Assembly (NCBI GenBank): GCA_002315885.1
Contig: DCIO01000054.1
Coordinates: forward strand, 1-25,111
DNA: 25,111 nt
Source: Lentisphaeria bacterium UBA1724
GTDB lineage: Bacteria; Verrucomicrobiota; Lentisphaeria; Oligosphaerales; Oligosphaeraceae
Reading direction: 5' to 3'
Shown here in pieces: positions 1-6,969 of the stretch (the first letter of the stretch is position 1; each line of letters starts with the position of its first letter). A model generated the notes under the pieces. It was not told the DNA's origin, searched no databases, and saw only the letters and a program-made list of their open reading frames with translations. Both the position numbers and the translations under genes were made by a program.

Positions 1-227
1 GGTTTCTGGAACCAGAATGCGCCCCGCCAGATGGGCAGGAACTGCCGTTCCCGGTAGGTAGGGACCATGCTGGCGCCATCCGTGAAAGCCGGTGTCACCA
101 GGAAGCGCACCACCAGGATAGTCACCAGCGCCAGGCATCCCAGACGCATCCAGAAGTATTTCGAGAAATCCGGCAGGAGAAAGCGCCTGAGTGCGTCTCT
201 ATCGTCATCGGGATTCTTCCAAAACAT
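1..227 (-). CDS. lepB: Signal peptidase I, N-terminal part (cut by window edge)
   Basis: This is the first 75 codons of a type I signal peptidase, the membrane serine protease that removes signal peptides from exported proteins. The start is the ATG at 227. It is preceded by a strong GGAGGA ribosome site (236-241, 8 nt gap) that overlaps the last codons of the upstream rodA gene, whose stop is only 4 nt away, so translational coupling is likely. The translation shows a charged N-terminus, one membrane segment at about residues 28-44, and then the family's catalytic-serine box, DGASMVPTY, with Ser53. The general-base lysine lies beyond the window. The serine box in the right place after a membrane anchor makes the call firm although most of the gene is missing. 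Confidence 0.85.
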   Translation of the reverse strand, partial: MFWKNPDDDRDALRRFLLPDFSKYFWMRLGCLALVTILVVRFLVTPAFTDGASMVPTYRERQFLPIWRGAFWFQK

Positions 228-231
228 CGGG

Positions 232-1524
232 CTATTCCTCCTCCGTATCGTTTTGTGTCGCCATGACGGCGATTTCCTCGGGAGTGGGATTTCGGTGTAT
301 CTGGACGCTCTGTGCCAAGCCCGCCAGAAGCATGGTCCCCAGCATGAAAGAGCCGCCATAGCTGACGAAGGGCAGCGGGATGCCCACGATGGGTGCTGCG
401 CCGATGGTCATGGAGATGTTGATGACGATATGCGTGGTGAAGATTACCGCCACCCCCAGCGCCAGAAAACATCCCAGGCGGTCCCGGGAAAGCAACGCCG
501 TCTTGCAGAAACAGAGGATCAGCGCGGCAAAAAGTGCAATGACCGCACCGCCCCCCAGGAAGCCCGTCTCCTCGGCAATGACCGAGAAGATGAAATCCGT
601 AGGAGCGATGGTCTTGGGCAGATACCCCAGGACGTGCTGGGTGCCATTGAGGTATCCCTTGCCCGAAAGCCCGCCAGAGCCCACCGCCAGGAGACTCTGC
701 ACCGCATTCCAGTCATCGCGCTTCTTCTCACCCGCCTTGGGCTCCAGGAATGCCTCCAACCCCGCCTGGAGTTTCGCCGACGTGGAAACAGGCAGCGACT
801 TGGAGAGGAAAGTCACGCACTTCTGAGCGGGGGGAGCCAAAAAGACCTTCACACGATCCTGCTGGTAGGGTTTCATGCAGAGATAGAAGACGGGAATGGC
901 GCAGATGAAGGCCAGCGCGCCAATCACAAACCACCGTTTCCGGAAACCCGTCAGGAGAATCATCACCATGGTGACGGGAAAGAATACCATGGCCGTCCCC
1001 ACATCGGGCTGCAGACAGATCAACGACACGGGAATTGCGCTGACGCCACACAGCGCAACAACGGGCAACCACTCACCCCAGCGGCTATTCCGCAGGGCGG
1101 GACGGGTCCCCAGCCAGGAGAGAAAGAGTAGCGTGAGGGGCTTGGCCAATTCCACGGGCTGCAGGAAACCCACTCCAGGCACCCGCAGCCATCCACGTGT
1201 GTTGTTCAGCGTCCGTCCGAAAATCAGCACCACCAGCAGAAGCAGACATCCGCCGATATATCCCCAGAGACTCTTGCGACACCAAAAATGATAATCCACT
1301 GATGCGGCAACCACGTAGAGGACACTCCCCAGGGCGATCCAAATCAGCTGACGATGCCACTTGTCCGCCAAGTCGCCACCCACTTCCAGCCCCGCGCCGT
1401 AGATGAATGCCACGCCGATGCAAAGCAGCACCGCCTCCACCCCCAGGGCCAGGTAGTCGGCACAAAGCCACCCACGGCGCCCCGAAGGCCCCTCCGATGC
1501 TGATTTGTTCCGAAAAGTCGTCAT
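232..1524 (-). CDS. rodA: RodA/FtsW-family peptidoglycan glycosyltransferase (SEDS protein)
   Basis: This is a polytopic membrane protein of 430 residues, counted from the ATG at 1524; a TTG at 1572 would add 16 poorly supported residues. SEDS proteins polymerise lipid II into glycan strands, RodA in cell elongation and FtsW in division. Family signatures are QPDVGTA with the catalytic Asp174, GSGGLSGKGYLNGTQ at about 282-296, PTDFIFSVIAEETGF at 308-322 and PFVSYGGS near the C-terminus. About ten hydrophobic segments are visible. An oddity is that the large extracytoplasmic loop between PYQQDR (219-224) and the GSGG motif carries roughly 30 extra residues (about 231-270) compared with usual RodA. 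The gene is followed after 4 nt by lepB. RodA is preferred over FtsW on general resemblance and moderate length. No Shine-Dalgarno site is evident before 1524. Confidence 0.88.
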   Translation of the reverse strand: MTTFRNKSASEGPSGRRGWLCADYLALGVEAVLLCIGVAFIYGAGLEVGGDLADKWHRQLIWIALGSVLYVVAASVDYHFWCRKSLWGYIGGCLLLLVVLIFGRTLNNTRGWLRVPGVGFLQPVELAKPLTLLFLSWLGTRPALRNSRWGEWLPVVALCGVSAIPVSLICLQPDVGTAMVFFPVTMVMILLTGFRKRWFVIGALAFICAIPVFYLCMKPYQQDRVKVFLAPPAQKCVTFLSKSLPVSTSAKLQAGLEAFLEPKAGEKKRDDWNAVQSLLAVGSGGLSGKGYLNGTQHVLGYLPKTIAPTDFIFSVIAEETGFLGGGAVIALFAALILCFCKTALLSRDRLGCFLALGVAVIFTTHIVINISMTIGAAPIVGIPLPFVSYGGSFMLGTMLLAGLAQSVQIHRNPTPEEIAVMATQNDTEEE

Positions 1525-1653
1525 GGATGATAGGATAAATGCTCTTTTGAAACTTGCAAGCCAAAATTCCAAGAATTTAACATATTTTTTTATGTTATTT
1601 TACCAGAAAAATTATCAAATGAATATTTTGTGTAATGCCGTGTTCTAAAAAAG

Positions 1654-1662
1654 TGTTACATT
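1654..1662 (+). promoter_or_regulatory. Candidate extended -10 promoter for the family-B polymerase gene
   Basis: TGTTACATT lies in the AT-rich gap between the divergent rodA and polymerase genes and fits an extended -10 (TGn plus TACATT). The lacI gene at 14329 has the near-identical TGCTACATT, also after an A-rich tract. No good -35 is visible. A second option is TTGTGC (1661-1666) with TACAAT (1683-1688), spaced 16 bp. Confidence 0.35.
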
Positions 1663-1719
1663 GTGCGTCGGTAATCGTCATATACAATAATCATCTTCCC
1701 ACATCCCACACGTAAAACT

Positions 1720-3939
1720 ATGGACCATCTCTCCGCATTGGAACAACTCATTCCATCGGCCATGCAGCGGGTCGTCGCCGTCGAAATTGCCGAGGACGGC
1801 AATCTGGAAATCTTCCAGCGCAGTCAGGATGGCTCGATGGTGACTTCTGTCCGTCGTCCCTACCGTCCCTGGCTTCTGACAGCGGGCATTGACCTGGCGG
1901 AGAGCCTTGGCAACGCGGTGGAAATCCGTCCGCTGTCTGGTCCTGGCGCCCACCGATGCCAGGTATTTTTTGCCACCTGGGAAGAATATGACAACGCCTT
2001 GAAACGCCTGAAGGCCCTGACTGGTCAGACGCCCTCCTCACCCCTGGCGCCCTATCGAGTCTTCTCGGATGCCATCCAGCAGGCGCTGATCGACCAGCAA
2101 ATTCGGTTGTTCCGTGGCATGGAATTCCACGAATTGCGCCGCATGCAGCTGGATATCGAATGCCGTAGCAGCGTCCCTGGCACATTCTGCAATGCGTTGG
2201 TGGCGGGAGACGAAATCTTCATGATTGCCCTGAAGGACACTGGTGGCTTCGAGCACTGCTTCTCCACGGCGGAATGCGGGGGTGAGGCGGAGTTGCTCAA
2301 GAAGGTCTTTCAGGTCATCCAGGAGCGGGATCCCGATGTCATCGAAGGACATAACCTCTTCAGTTTCGATCTGGACTACATCGAAAAACGCTGCAAGCGC
2401 CATAAGATACCCTTCGCCATCGGGCGCAATAACCGTGTCGCCAAAGCCCGTCCCAGCAGGCTCGTCATAGCGGAACGGACCATCAACTATCGCCGATATG
2501 ATATTTACGGCAGGCATATCGCCGACACCTGGCATTTGGTCATGCTGGCGGATGTCTCCAAGCGGGACATGGATTCATACGGCCTGAAATACAGCGCGAA
2601 ATACTACGGCATCGCCCGGGAGGGCCGCGTCTATATCCCTGGGGACCAACTCACACAACGCTATGACGAGAATCCCCTGGAGGTAGCCGAATACAACCTG
2701 GATGATGTACGGGAAACCGACGGTCTCTCCAACATCATCTCCCCCAGCTACTTCTACCAGACACAACTCCTACCACTCTCCTACCAGAATTGCATCCTCA
2801 GAGGAAATGCCACACGCATTGACGGCATGCTCTGCGGGGCATACATCAACGCTGGTGCCGCCCTGCCCTCCCCCCAGAACGCCATCCCCTTCGAAGGCGC
2901 CCTGAGTGTCGCCGAGACCATGGGAGTCTTCCATCCCGCCTGGCACCTGGATGTCCGCTCGTTGTATCCGTCCATATTGCTCCTGGAGCACTCCTCCCCC
3001 GCCAGCGACCACCTGGGCGTATTCTCTAAATTCCTGGAGAATTTCCGCGCATTCCGTCTCCAGGCAAAAGACGCCGCAAAGAACGCCCCCACTCCTGCCC
3101 TGCGGGACGAGTATACCGCCTTGCAGAACAGCTTCAAGATACTCATCAACTCCTTCTACGGCTATCTGGGCTTCGCGCAGGGCTCCTTCAATGACTACGC
3201 GCTGGCCCAGAAGGTCACCGCCACAGGACGGGACATCCTGACAGAGATGCGTACTCACCTGGAGGCCGCCAAGGCAATTATCCTGGAAATGGATACCGAT
3301 GGCATCTACTTCGTGCCACCGGAAGGAATCACTCCCACACAGATGCGTGAAAAAATCCAGCAGGAGTTGCCCGATGGCATCGAAATCGAACTGGATGGCA
3401 TCTACCAGGCCATGTTCTCCTACAAGAGCAAGAACTACGCACTGCTGGAAGAAAATGGGCGAATTTCCCTCCACGGCGCGGCATTGCGTTCCCGCGGCCT
3501 GGAGGCATTCCTGCGGCGCTTCATCGAGGAAGCCGTGAGCGCAATCCTAAAAGACGGCGTAAAGGACTTGACGCCGCTCATCGAAGCCTATCGGGATAAT
3601 ATCCGTTCCCACACGCTGCCCCTGGCGGATTTTCTGCGAAAGGAGAACCTCACCCAGACCGTGGACTCCTACAAAAAAGCCCTGTCCAGCGGCAAAGGAA
3701 AGCGCTCTGCGGTCTATGAATTGGCGGCGCGTTCCAAACAGGACTTCAAGCCAGGCGACGGACTGAAATACTACGTCACAGGCGCCAAGAAGAGCGTCTC
3801 CGTCGTGGGAAACAGCAAACTGGAAGAAGAAATCGACCAGAATCTCCGGGACGAGAACATCCCCTTCTACGAAGACCGCCTGGTCAGCCTGGCAAAGAAA
3901 TTCCAGGAAGCACTTCTTTCAATGAGGAATGAGGAATGA
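1720..3939 (+). CDS. Family-B DNA polymerase with 3'-5' exonuclease (Pol II-like)
   Basis: This is a complete 739-residue family-B (PolB) DNA polymerase, slightly shorter than E. coli Pol II. The exonuclease motifs are intact: Exo I LDIECRS (Asp145, Glu147), Exo II NLFSFD (Asn212-Asp217) and Exo III YNLDD (Tyr325-Asp329). The polymerase motifs are also intact: motif A DVRSLYPSI (Asp411), motif B KILINSFYG (473-481) and motif C EMDTDG (Asp525, Asp527). SYKSKNYAL (567-575) resembles the KxY motif. It should therefore be an active proofreading polymerase, perhaps used in repair or translesion synthesis as Pol II is; that role is inferred. No Shine-Dalgarno site precedes the ATG. The last five residues (MRNEE) and the stop are encoded by a heptanucleotide repeat array (3921-3948), so the natural C-terminus may have been altered by the repeat. 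It is divergent from rodA. Confidence 0.93.
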   Translation: MDHLSALEQLIPSAMQRVVAVEIAEDGNLEIFQRSQDGSMVTSVRRPYRPWLLTAGIDLAESLGNAVEIRPLSGPGAHRCQVFFATWEEYDNALKRLKALTGQTPSSPLAPYRVFSDAIQQALIDQQIRLFRGMEFHELRRMQLDIECRSSVPGTFCNALVAGDEIFMIALKDTGGFEHCFSTAECGGEAELLKKVFQVIQERDPDVIEGHNLFSFDLDYIEKRCKRHKIPFAIGRNNRVAKARPSRLVIAERTINYRRYDIYGRHIADTWHLVMLADVSKRDMDSYGLKYSAKYYGIAREGRVYIPGDQLTQRYDENPLEVAEYNLDDVRETDGLSNIISPSYFYQTQLLPLSYQNCILRGNATRIDGMLCGAYINAGAALPSPQNAIPFEGALSVAETMGVFHPAWHLDVRSLYPSILLLEHSSPASDHLGVFSKFLENFRAFRLQAKDAAKNAPTPALRDEYTALQNSFKILINSFYGYLGFAQGSFNDYALAQKVTATGRDILTEMRTHLEAAKAIILEMDTDGIYFVPPEGITPTQMREKIQQELPDGIEIELDGIYQAMFSYKSKNYALLEENGRISLHGAALRSRGLEAFLRRFIEEAVSAILKDGVKDLTPLIEAYRDNIRSHTLPLADFLRKENLTQTVDSYKKALSSGKGKRSAVYELAARSKQDFKPGDGLKYYVTGAKKSVSVVGNSKLEEEIDQNLRDENIPFYEDRLVSLAKKFQEALLSMRNEE

Positions 3940-3953
3940 GGAATTAGGAATTC
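3921..3953 (+). repeat. Heptanucleotide tandem array 1 (AATGAGG type)
   Basis: There are three perfect AATGAGG units (3921-3941), then AATTAGG (3942-3948) and a partial AATTC. The polymerase stop codon TGA (3937-3939) lies inside the third unit. Further on, GGAATTCATACGTCC is echoed by GGGATTCATTCGTCC about 55 bp downstream. The unit fits a consensus (A-W-T-R-A-G-V) shared with the arrays at 4933 and 5555. Confidence 0.85.
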
Positions 3954-4032
3954 ATACGTCCGCAAAACACACAAAATACACAAAAAAAAGAGGACGGCAT
4001 TCGGGATTCATTCGTCCCCCAAGACCAACATT

Positions 4033-4896
4033 ATGGAACAGTCGATCAATTTGGATTTTGTCATGATTCGTCGCAATGCAACGGAGCGTCGTTCCTTGGA
4101 GGAATCCCTGGAGCTCTGCCGCAACGCTGGCATCATGCACCTGGACTACCTTCCCCCCATCAAGGAAGATGATTATCTGGAGACTGCCAAGAGGCAGCGT
4201 GAGGTCATTGAATCCAAGGGCATGACTGTCCATCAGACCCACTGTCCCTTCTTCCGTTATCAGAAGAATGGCTTCCAGGAATTTCCGAAAGCCGCGGTAC
4301 GGAGTGTCCTGGCCAGCGCGGCCATCGGCGCGAAATTCATGGTCATCCATGCGGACGAATACCGCCCAGAGGGGACGTTCGACCAGGAAGATGTGTTGAG
4401 GCATACGGTGGAATACCTGACTCCCATCATGGAGCTCTGCCAAAAGCACGGCATCCGTCTGGCGGTGGAGAATCTTTTTGAAGAGGACCTGAATTCAGGG
4501 ATACGCAGCCGCTATACCTCCTATCCGGAGGAAGTCCTGGCGGTCATTAACAGCTTTCCTGGCACAGGCATCGGGTGTTGCCTGGACACGGGACACCTGA
4601 ATGTCTCCTGCCGCGAAAAGGACTACATCCTGAATCTGGAAAAACTGGCGCCATACGTAGTCTGCACACACATCCACGACAACTGCGGATGGGATCTGCA
4701 CAAACCCGCCTATTTCGGCTCAATCCCCTGGGAAGACGTGGTCAAGACGCTGCGAAAAGCAGGCTACACTGGCGACTGGACCTGGGAATTCGTCTATGAA
4801 CGCGTCCCCGACGAAGTCTATCCCGCATACCTGAATATGGCAAAGGCATTCGGCGACCACCTCGTCAAACAATTCCTGGACGCCCCCACACGATAA
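4033..4896 (+). CDS. Sugar phosphate isomerase/epimerase (xylose-isomerase-like TIM barrel)
   Basis: This 287-residue protein belongs to the AP-endonuclease-2/xylose-isomerase-like TIM-barrel superfamily, which uses a divalent metal to isomerise or epimerise sugars and sugar acids. Metal and active-site landmarks are in order: HADEY (His106), AVEN (Glu146), CLDTGHLN (Asp185, His188), THIHDN (His213, His215, Asp216) and TWEF (Glu252). There is no signal peptide, so it is cytosolic. The start is the ATG at 4033 after an A/C-rich leader without a Shine-Dalgarno site. It is convergent with the phosphodiesterase gene at 4955, with a G/C hairpin and heptamer array between the two ends. The substrate cannot be deduced. 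Proximity to the carbohydrate genes suggests a catabolic role, though the polymerase gene is its closest same-strand neighbour. Other family members act on inositol, tagatose or hydroxypyruvate. Confidence 0.82.
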   Translation: MEQSINLDFVMIRRNATERRSLEESLELCRNAGIMHLDYLPPIKEDDYLETAKRQREVIESKGMTVHQTHCPFFRYQKNGFQEFPKAAVRSVLASAAIGAKFMVIHADEYRPEGTFDQEDVLRHTVEYLTPIMELCQKHGIRLAVENLFEEDLNSGIRSRYTSYPEEVLAVINSFPGTGIGCCLDTGHLNVSCREKDYILNLEKLAPYVVCTHIHDNCGWDLHKPAYFGSIPWEDVVKTLRKAGYTGDWTWEFVYERVPDEVYPAYLNMAKAFGDHLVKQFLDAPTR

Positions 4897-4910
4897 AAAA
4901 GAAGGGGCAA

Positions 4911-4926
4911 GGGGGACACCTCCCCC
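4911..4926. terminator. Possible terminator hairpin between convergent genes
   Basis: GGGGGA and TCCCCC are separated by the 4-nt loop CACC in the 58-bp gap between two convergent genes. Read on the minus strand, the stem is followed about 10 nt later by a T-run (complement of 4895-4900), so it could end the 5497-4955 transcript. The T-run is offset, so this is not a textbook terminator. Confidence 0.4.
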
Positions 4927-4932
4927 TCCTAC

Positions 4933-4967
4933 ATTAAGCATTAAGCATCAAGCATTAAGCATTGAGA
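4933..4967. repeat. Heptanucleotide tandem array 2 (ATTAAGC type)
   Basis: Five units are contiguous: ATTAAGC, ATTAAGC, ATCAAGC, ATTAAGC and ATTGAGA. The stop codon of the minus-strand phosphodiesterase gene (complement of 4955-4957) lies inside the fourth unit, and its last residues are encoded by the array. Confidence 0.85.
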
Positions 4968-5497
4968 AAGACGCATCCGTCTTCCAGGCGTCGGAGGGTG
5001 ATATTTTCCCCGTCGAAGAAAGCGAAAGTCTGTGGTGCGCCGCCCTTGGGCAGGCTGATGGAGCCGGGATTGAGATATGTGATACCGTCTGAGAGTTCCT
5101 CCAGGGCAGGAATATGCGTGTGTCCCTGGACAAATACCGCGCCCTTGGGCAGTGGAGGCAGATAATCCCGATGGAAGAGGTGACCGTGGGTCAGGAAGAA
5201 CCGCCGGTCACCCACCATCAGCTGGGAATACTCGGACATAATCGGAAAATCCAGGAGCATCTGATCCACGTCGCAGTCGCAATTGCCCTTCACCGCCAGA
5301 ATTTCGTCCTTGCGGGAGTTCAATAGCGCCGCGACTTCCTTGGGATCGTATGTGACCGGCACGCCATTCCGAGGGCCATGATAGAGTGCGTCACCCATGA
5401 AAACAAGCAACGTCGCCCCAAGGCGGTCTGCCTGGGCAAAGAACTGCTTCAGTGTGGCGGGGACGCCGTGGACGTCGGAAAAGAATGCGACTCGCAT
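4955..5497 (-). CDS. yfcE: YfcE/MJ0936-type metallophosphoesterase
   Basis: This 180-residue calcineurin-like phosphoesterase is close to the 184 residues of E. coli YfcE. From the ATG at 5497 the protein begins MRVAFFSDVHG (Asp-x-His metal ligands). It continues with GDALYHGPRN, the YfcE-type form of the GDxxxxG motif, then GNCD, THGH and GHTHIP, so all metal ligands are present. YfcE-type enzymes hydrolyse phosphodiesters in vitro with Mn2+, and their cellular substrate is uncertain. The open frame continues upstream to 5647, but the conserved beta strand starts at the chosen Met, with a weak GAGAG ribosome site ahead of it. The stop TAA lies within heptamer array 2. The GH109-like gene ends 78 bp upstream on the same strand, beside array 3. 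Confidence 0.88.
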   Translation of the reverse strand: MRVAFFSDVHGVPATLKQFFAQADRLGATLLVFMGDALYHGPRNGVPVTYDPKEVAALLNSRKDEILAVKGNCDCDVDQMLLDFPIMSEYSQLMVGDRRFFLTHGHLFHRDYLPPLPKGAVFVQGHTHIPALEELSDGITYLNPGSISLPKGGAPQTFAFFDGENITLRRLEDGCVFLNA

Positions 5498-5554
5498 GAA
5501 TTTTATCTCTCGCTGTTTTCCCCAATTAGGGCCATAGCCCAGAAAGGCGCAATC

Positions 5555-5572
5555 ATTGAGAATTGAGAATTG
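5555..5572. repeat. Heptanucleotide tandem array 3 (ATTGAGA type)
   Basis: Two perfect ATTGAGA units (5555-5568) are followed by a partial ATTG. The array begins 2 nt past the stop codon (complement of 5575-5577) of the GH109-like gene. It has the same consensus and the same gene-end position as arrays 1 and 2. Confidence 0.75.
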
Positions 5573-5574
5573 GT

Positions 5575-6840
5575 TTACAGATTTCCGGGCTTGCAGACCT
5601 CTTCCAGGCAGTAGGTGCCCTTCTCGTAGGGGCGGTCCATCACCCACAGGCCGTTGGTGAAATCGGGAATTGCCACGGGTGCGGAACCGCAGGCGATGGA
5701 CTCCTCGGAGAGGGGGGTGATGGCCATCCAGGCGGCGCTGTCATAGACATCGATGGGCATGGCCTTGCCATCGCGGACGGCTTCCAAGAAGGCCCGCAGC
5801 ACCAGATAATCCATGCCGCCGTGACCGCCCTTGACACCCGCATCCTGGAATTTTTTCCAGAGAGGATGCTCGTGGTTCTTGTAGATTTCTTCCATGGGAG
5901 TCCAGGTATCGGGATCCCAGCCCTCGCGGACCTCGGAAATGCCTTCCACGGACATGGCGTTCTTGTCTTCCATGTAGATGCCCTTGGTGCCCTGGATCAC
6001 ATTGCCACGGGAATAGGGACGATGGAGGGAGCAATCGTGGGTCAGGACGATGGTCTCGCCGTTGGCGCACTTGATGACGGTGGTCACGATGTCGCCTTCA
6101 TTGAACTTGAAGGTAGCCAGGGGATCGTCAGCGCCGCGGTGCTCCTTCGCCCAGGCATTCAATCCCACCGCTTTGGAGGAGGTGGCGGTCAGAGAGAGCA
6201 TGCGGTTACCGCGGTTCACATTCAGCCACTTGCAGATGGGGCCCAACTCGTGGGTGGGATAGAGCTCGCCATTGCGGGTCTTGAAATTGCGGAGACGATA
6301 GTGGCGGTTCTCGATGCCCATGCAGATTTCGGAGCGCAGGTCGTGGTGGTAGCCGCCTTCGCAGTGCACCACTTCGCCGAAGAGCCCCTCGCGCACCATC
6401 TTCAAAACAGCCATCTCGGGACGGCCATAGCAGCAGTTCTCCAGCATCATGCAGGGAGTGCCGCTGGCCTCGCTCACGCGCACCAACTGCCAGCAGTCGT
6501 CGATGGAATAGGCGCCACCCACCTCGAAGCCAACAGGAATGCCACGGGACATGCAGGCCACCGCGATCTCCACATGGCTCTCCCACGCAGTCGGAGCGAT
6601 GACGCAGTCCAACTTCTCCATATTCTCGTCCAGCAAATCCAGATAATCCAGATATGCCTTGGGGGCCTTCTTGCCCTTGTCGGTGCAACGTTTAACCATG
6701 GCGTCAAGACGATCCTGGTAGAGTTCACAGACCGCGATGATCTCCACATCCTCCATCTCCAGAATCAAATCCTGCAGACCAGGGCCACGATTGCCGCCAC
6801 CAATGAAACCAATCTTCAACTTACGAGCAGAACGAGCCAT
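5575..6840 (-). CDS. Gfo/Idh/MocA-family protein, GH109-like
   Basis: This 421-residue NAD(P)-binding protein has the Rossmann motif GFIGGGNRGPG near residues 10-20 and no signal peptide. The usual Gfo/Idh EKP catalytic motif is replaced by FEVGGAYS. The blocks NCCYGRPEMAVLKMVREG, GGYHHDLRSE and LYPTHELGP resemble glycoside hydrolase family 109, whose members (for example alpha-N-acetylgalactosaminidases) cleave glycosidic bonds through transient NAD-dependent oxidation. I infer a GH109-like glycosidase rather than a simple dehydrogenase; the sugar is unknown. Start support is good: an AAGGAG site (complement of 6849-6854) lies 8 nt before the ATG. A 13-bp perfect palindrome and a conserved promoter-like block lie further upstream. 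The stop abuts heptamer array 3. It sits downstream of the GHL10 gene with a 129-bp gap and probably has its own promoter. Confidence 0.8.
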   Translation of the reverse strand: MARSARKLKIGFIGGGNRGPGLQDLILEMEDVEIIAVCELYQDRLDAMVKRCTDKGKKAPKAYLDYLDLLDENMEKLDCVIAPTAWESHVEIAVACMSRGIPVGFEVGGAYSIDDCWQLVRVSEASGTPCMMLENCCYGRPEMAVLKMVREGLFGEVVHCEGGYHHDLRSEICMGIENRHYRLRNFKTRNGELYPTHELGPICKWLNVNRGNRMLSLTATSSKAVGLNAWAKEHRGADDPLATFKFNEGDIVTTVIKCANGETIVLTHDCSLHRPYSRGNVIQGTKGIYMEDKNAMSVEGISEVREGWDPDTWTPMEEIYKNHEHPLWKKFQDAGVKGGHGGMDYLVLRAFLEAVRDGKAMPIDVYDSAAWMAITPLSEESIACGSAPVAIPDFTNGLWVMDRPYEKGTYCLEEVCKPGNL

Positions 6841-6864
6841 TGTAAAAACTCCTTGAAAAGTAAA

Positions 6865-6877
6865 TGTCGTTACGACA
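6865..6877. promoter_or_regulatory. Perfect 13-bp palindrome, candidate operator
   Basis: TGTCGT-T-ACGACA is a perfect inverted repeat about 25 bp upstream of the GH109-like start codon, between the candidate promoter and the ribosome site. A third half-site-like ATGACAAC follows at 6881-6888. Position and symmetry suit a repressor site; the regulator is unknown. Confidence 0.45.
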
Positions 6878-6900
6878 ACTTATGACAACAAGAACCAAAA

Positions 6901-6925
6901 ATTGTAAACGATGTTAATATAACCC
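6901..6925 (-). promoter_or_regulatory. Candidate promoter block for the GH109-like gene
   Basis: On the minus strand this block contains GTTTACAAT, with TACAAT as a likely -10 (complement of 6901-6906). It matches the block just upstream of the tRNA-Arg gene (21421-21444) at 19 of 24 positions; the shared core, written on the plus strand, is TTGTAAAC-N3-GTTAAT. Confidence 0.4.
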
Positions 6926-6969
6926 TACCGCAGAAAATCCTTCTGTATCTTTTCGGATGTTTTTGTGGA

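Noticed and set aside
67..1131. 354-codon plus-strand open frame over rodA and lepB
   Set aside because: It is antisense to two genes with intact catalytic motifs and has charged low-complexity composition.
3921..5572. CRISPR array
   Set aside because: The repeats are 7-bp contiguous units without spacers, and no cas-like gene is present.
5563..6885. 440-codon open frame on the plus strand opposite the GH109-like gene
   Set aside because: It mirrors a well-supported gene. Its translation is repetitive and rich in His, Ala and Gly, as expected of an antisense frame in GC-rich DNA, and it shows no domain.
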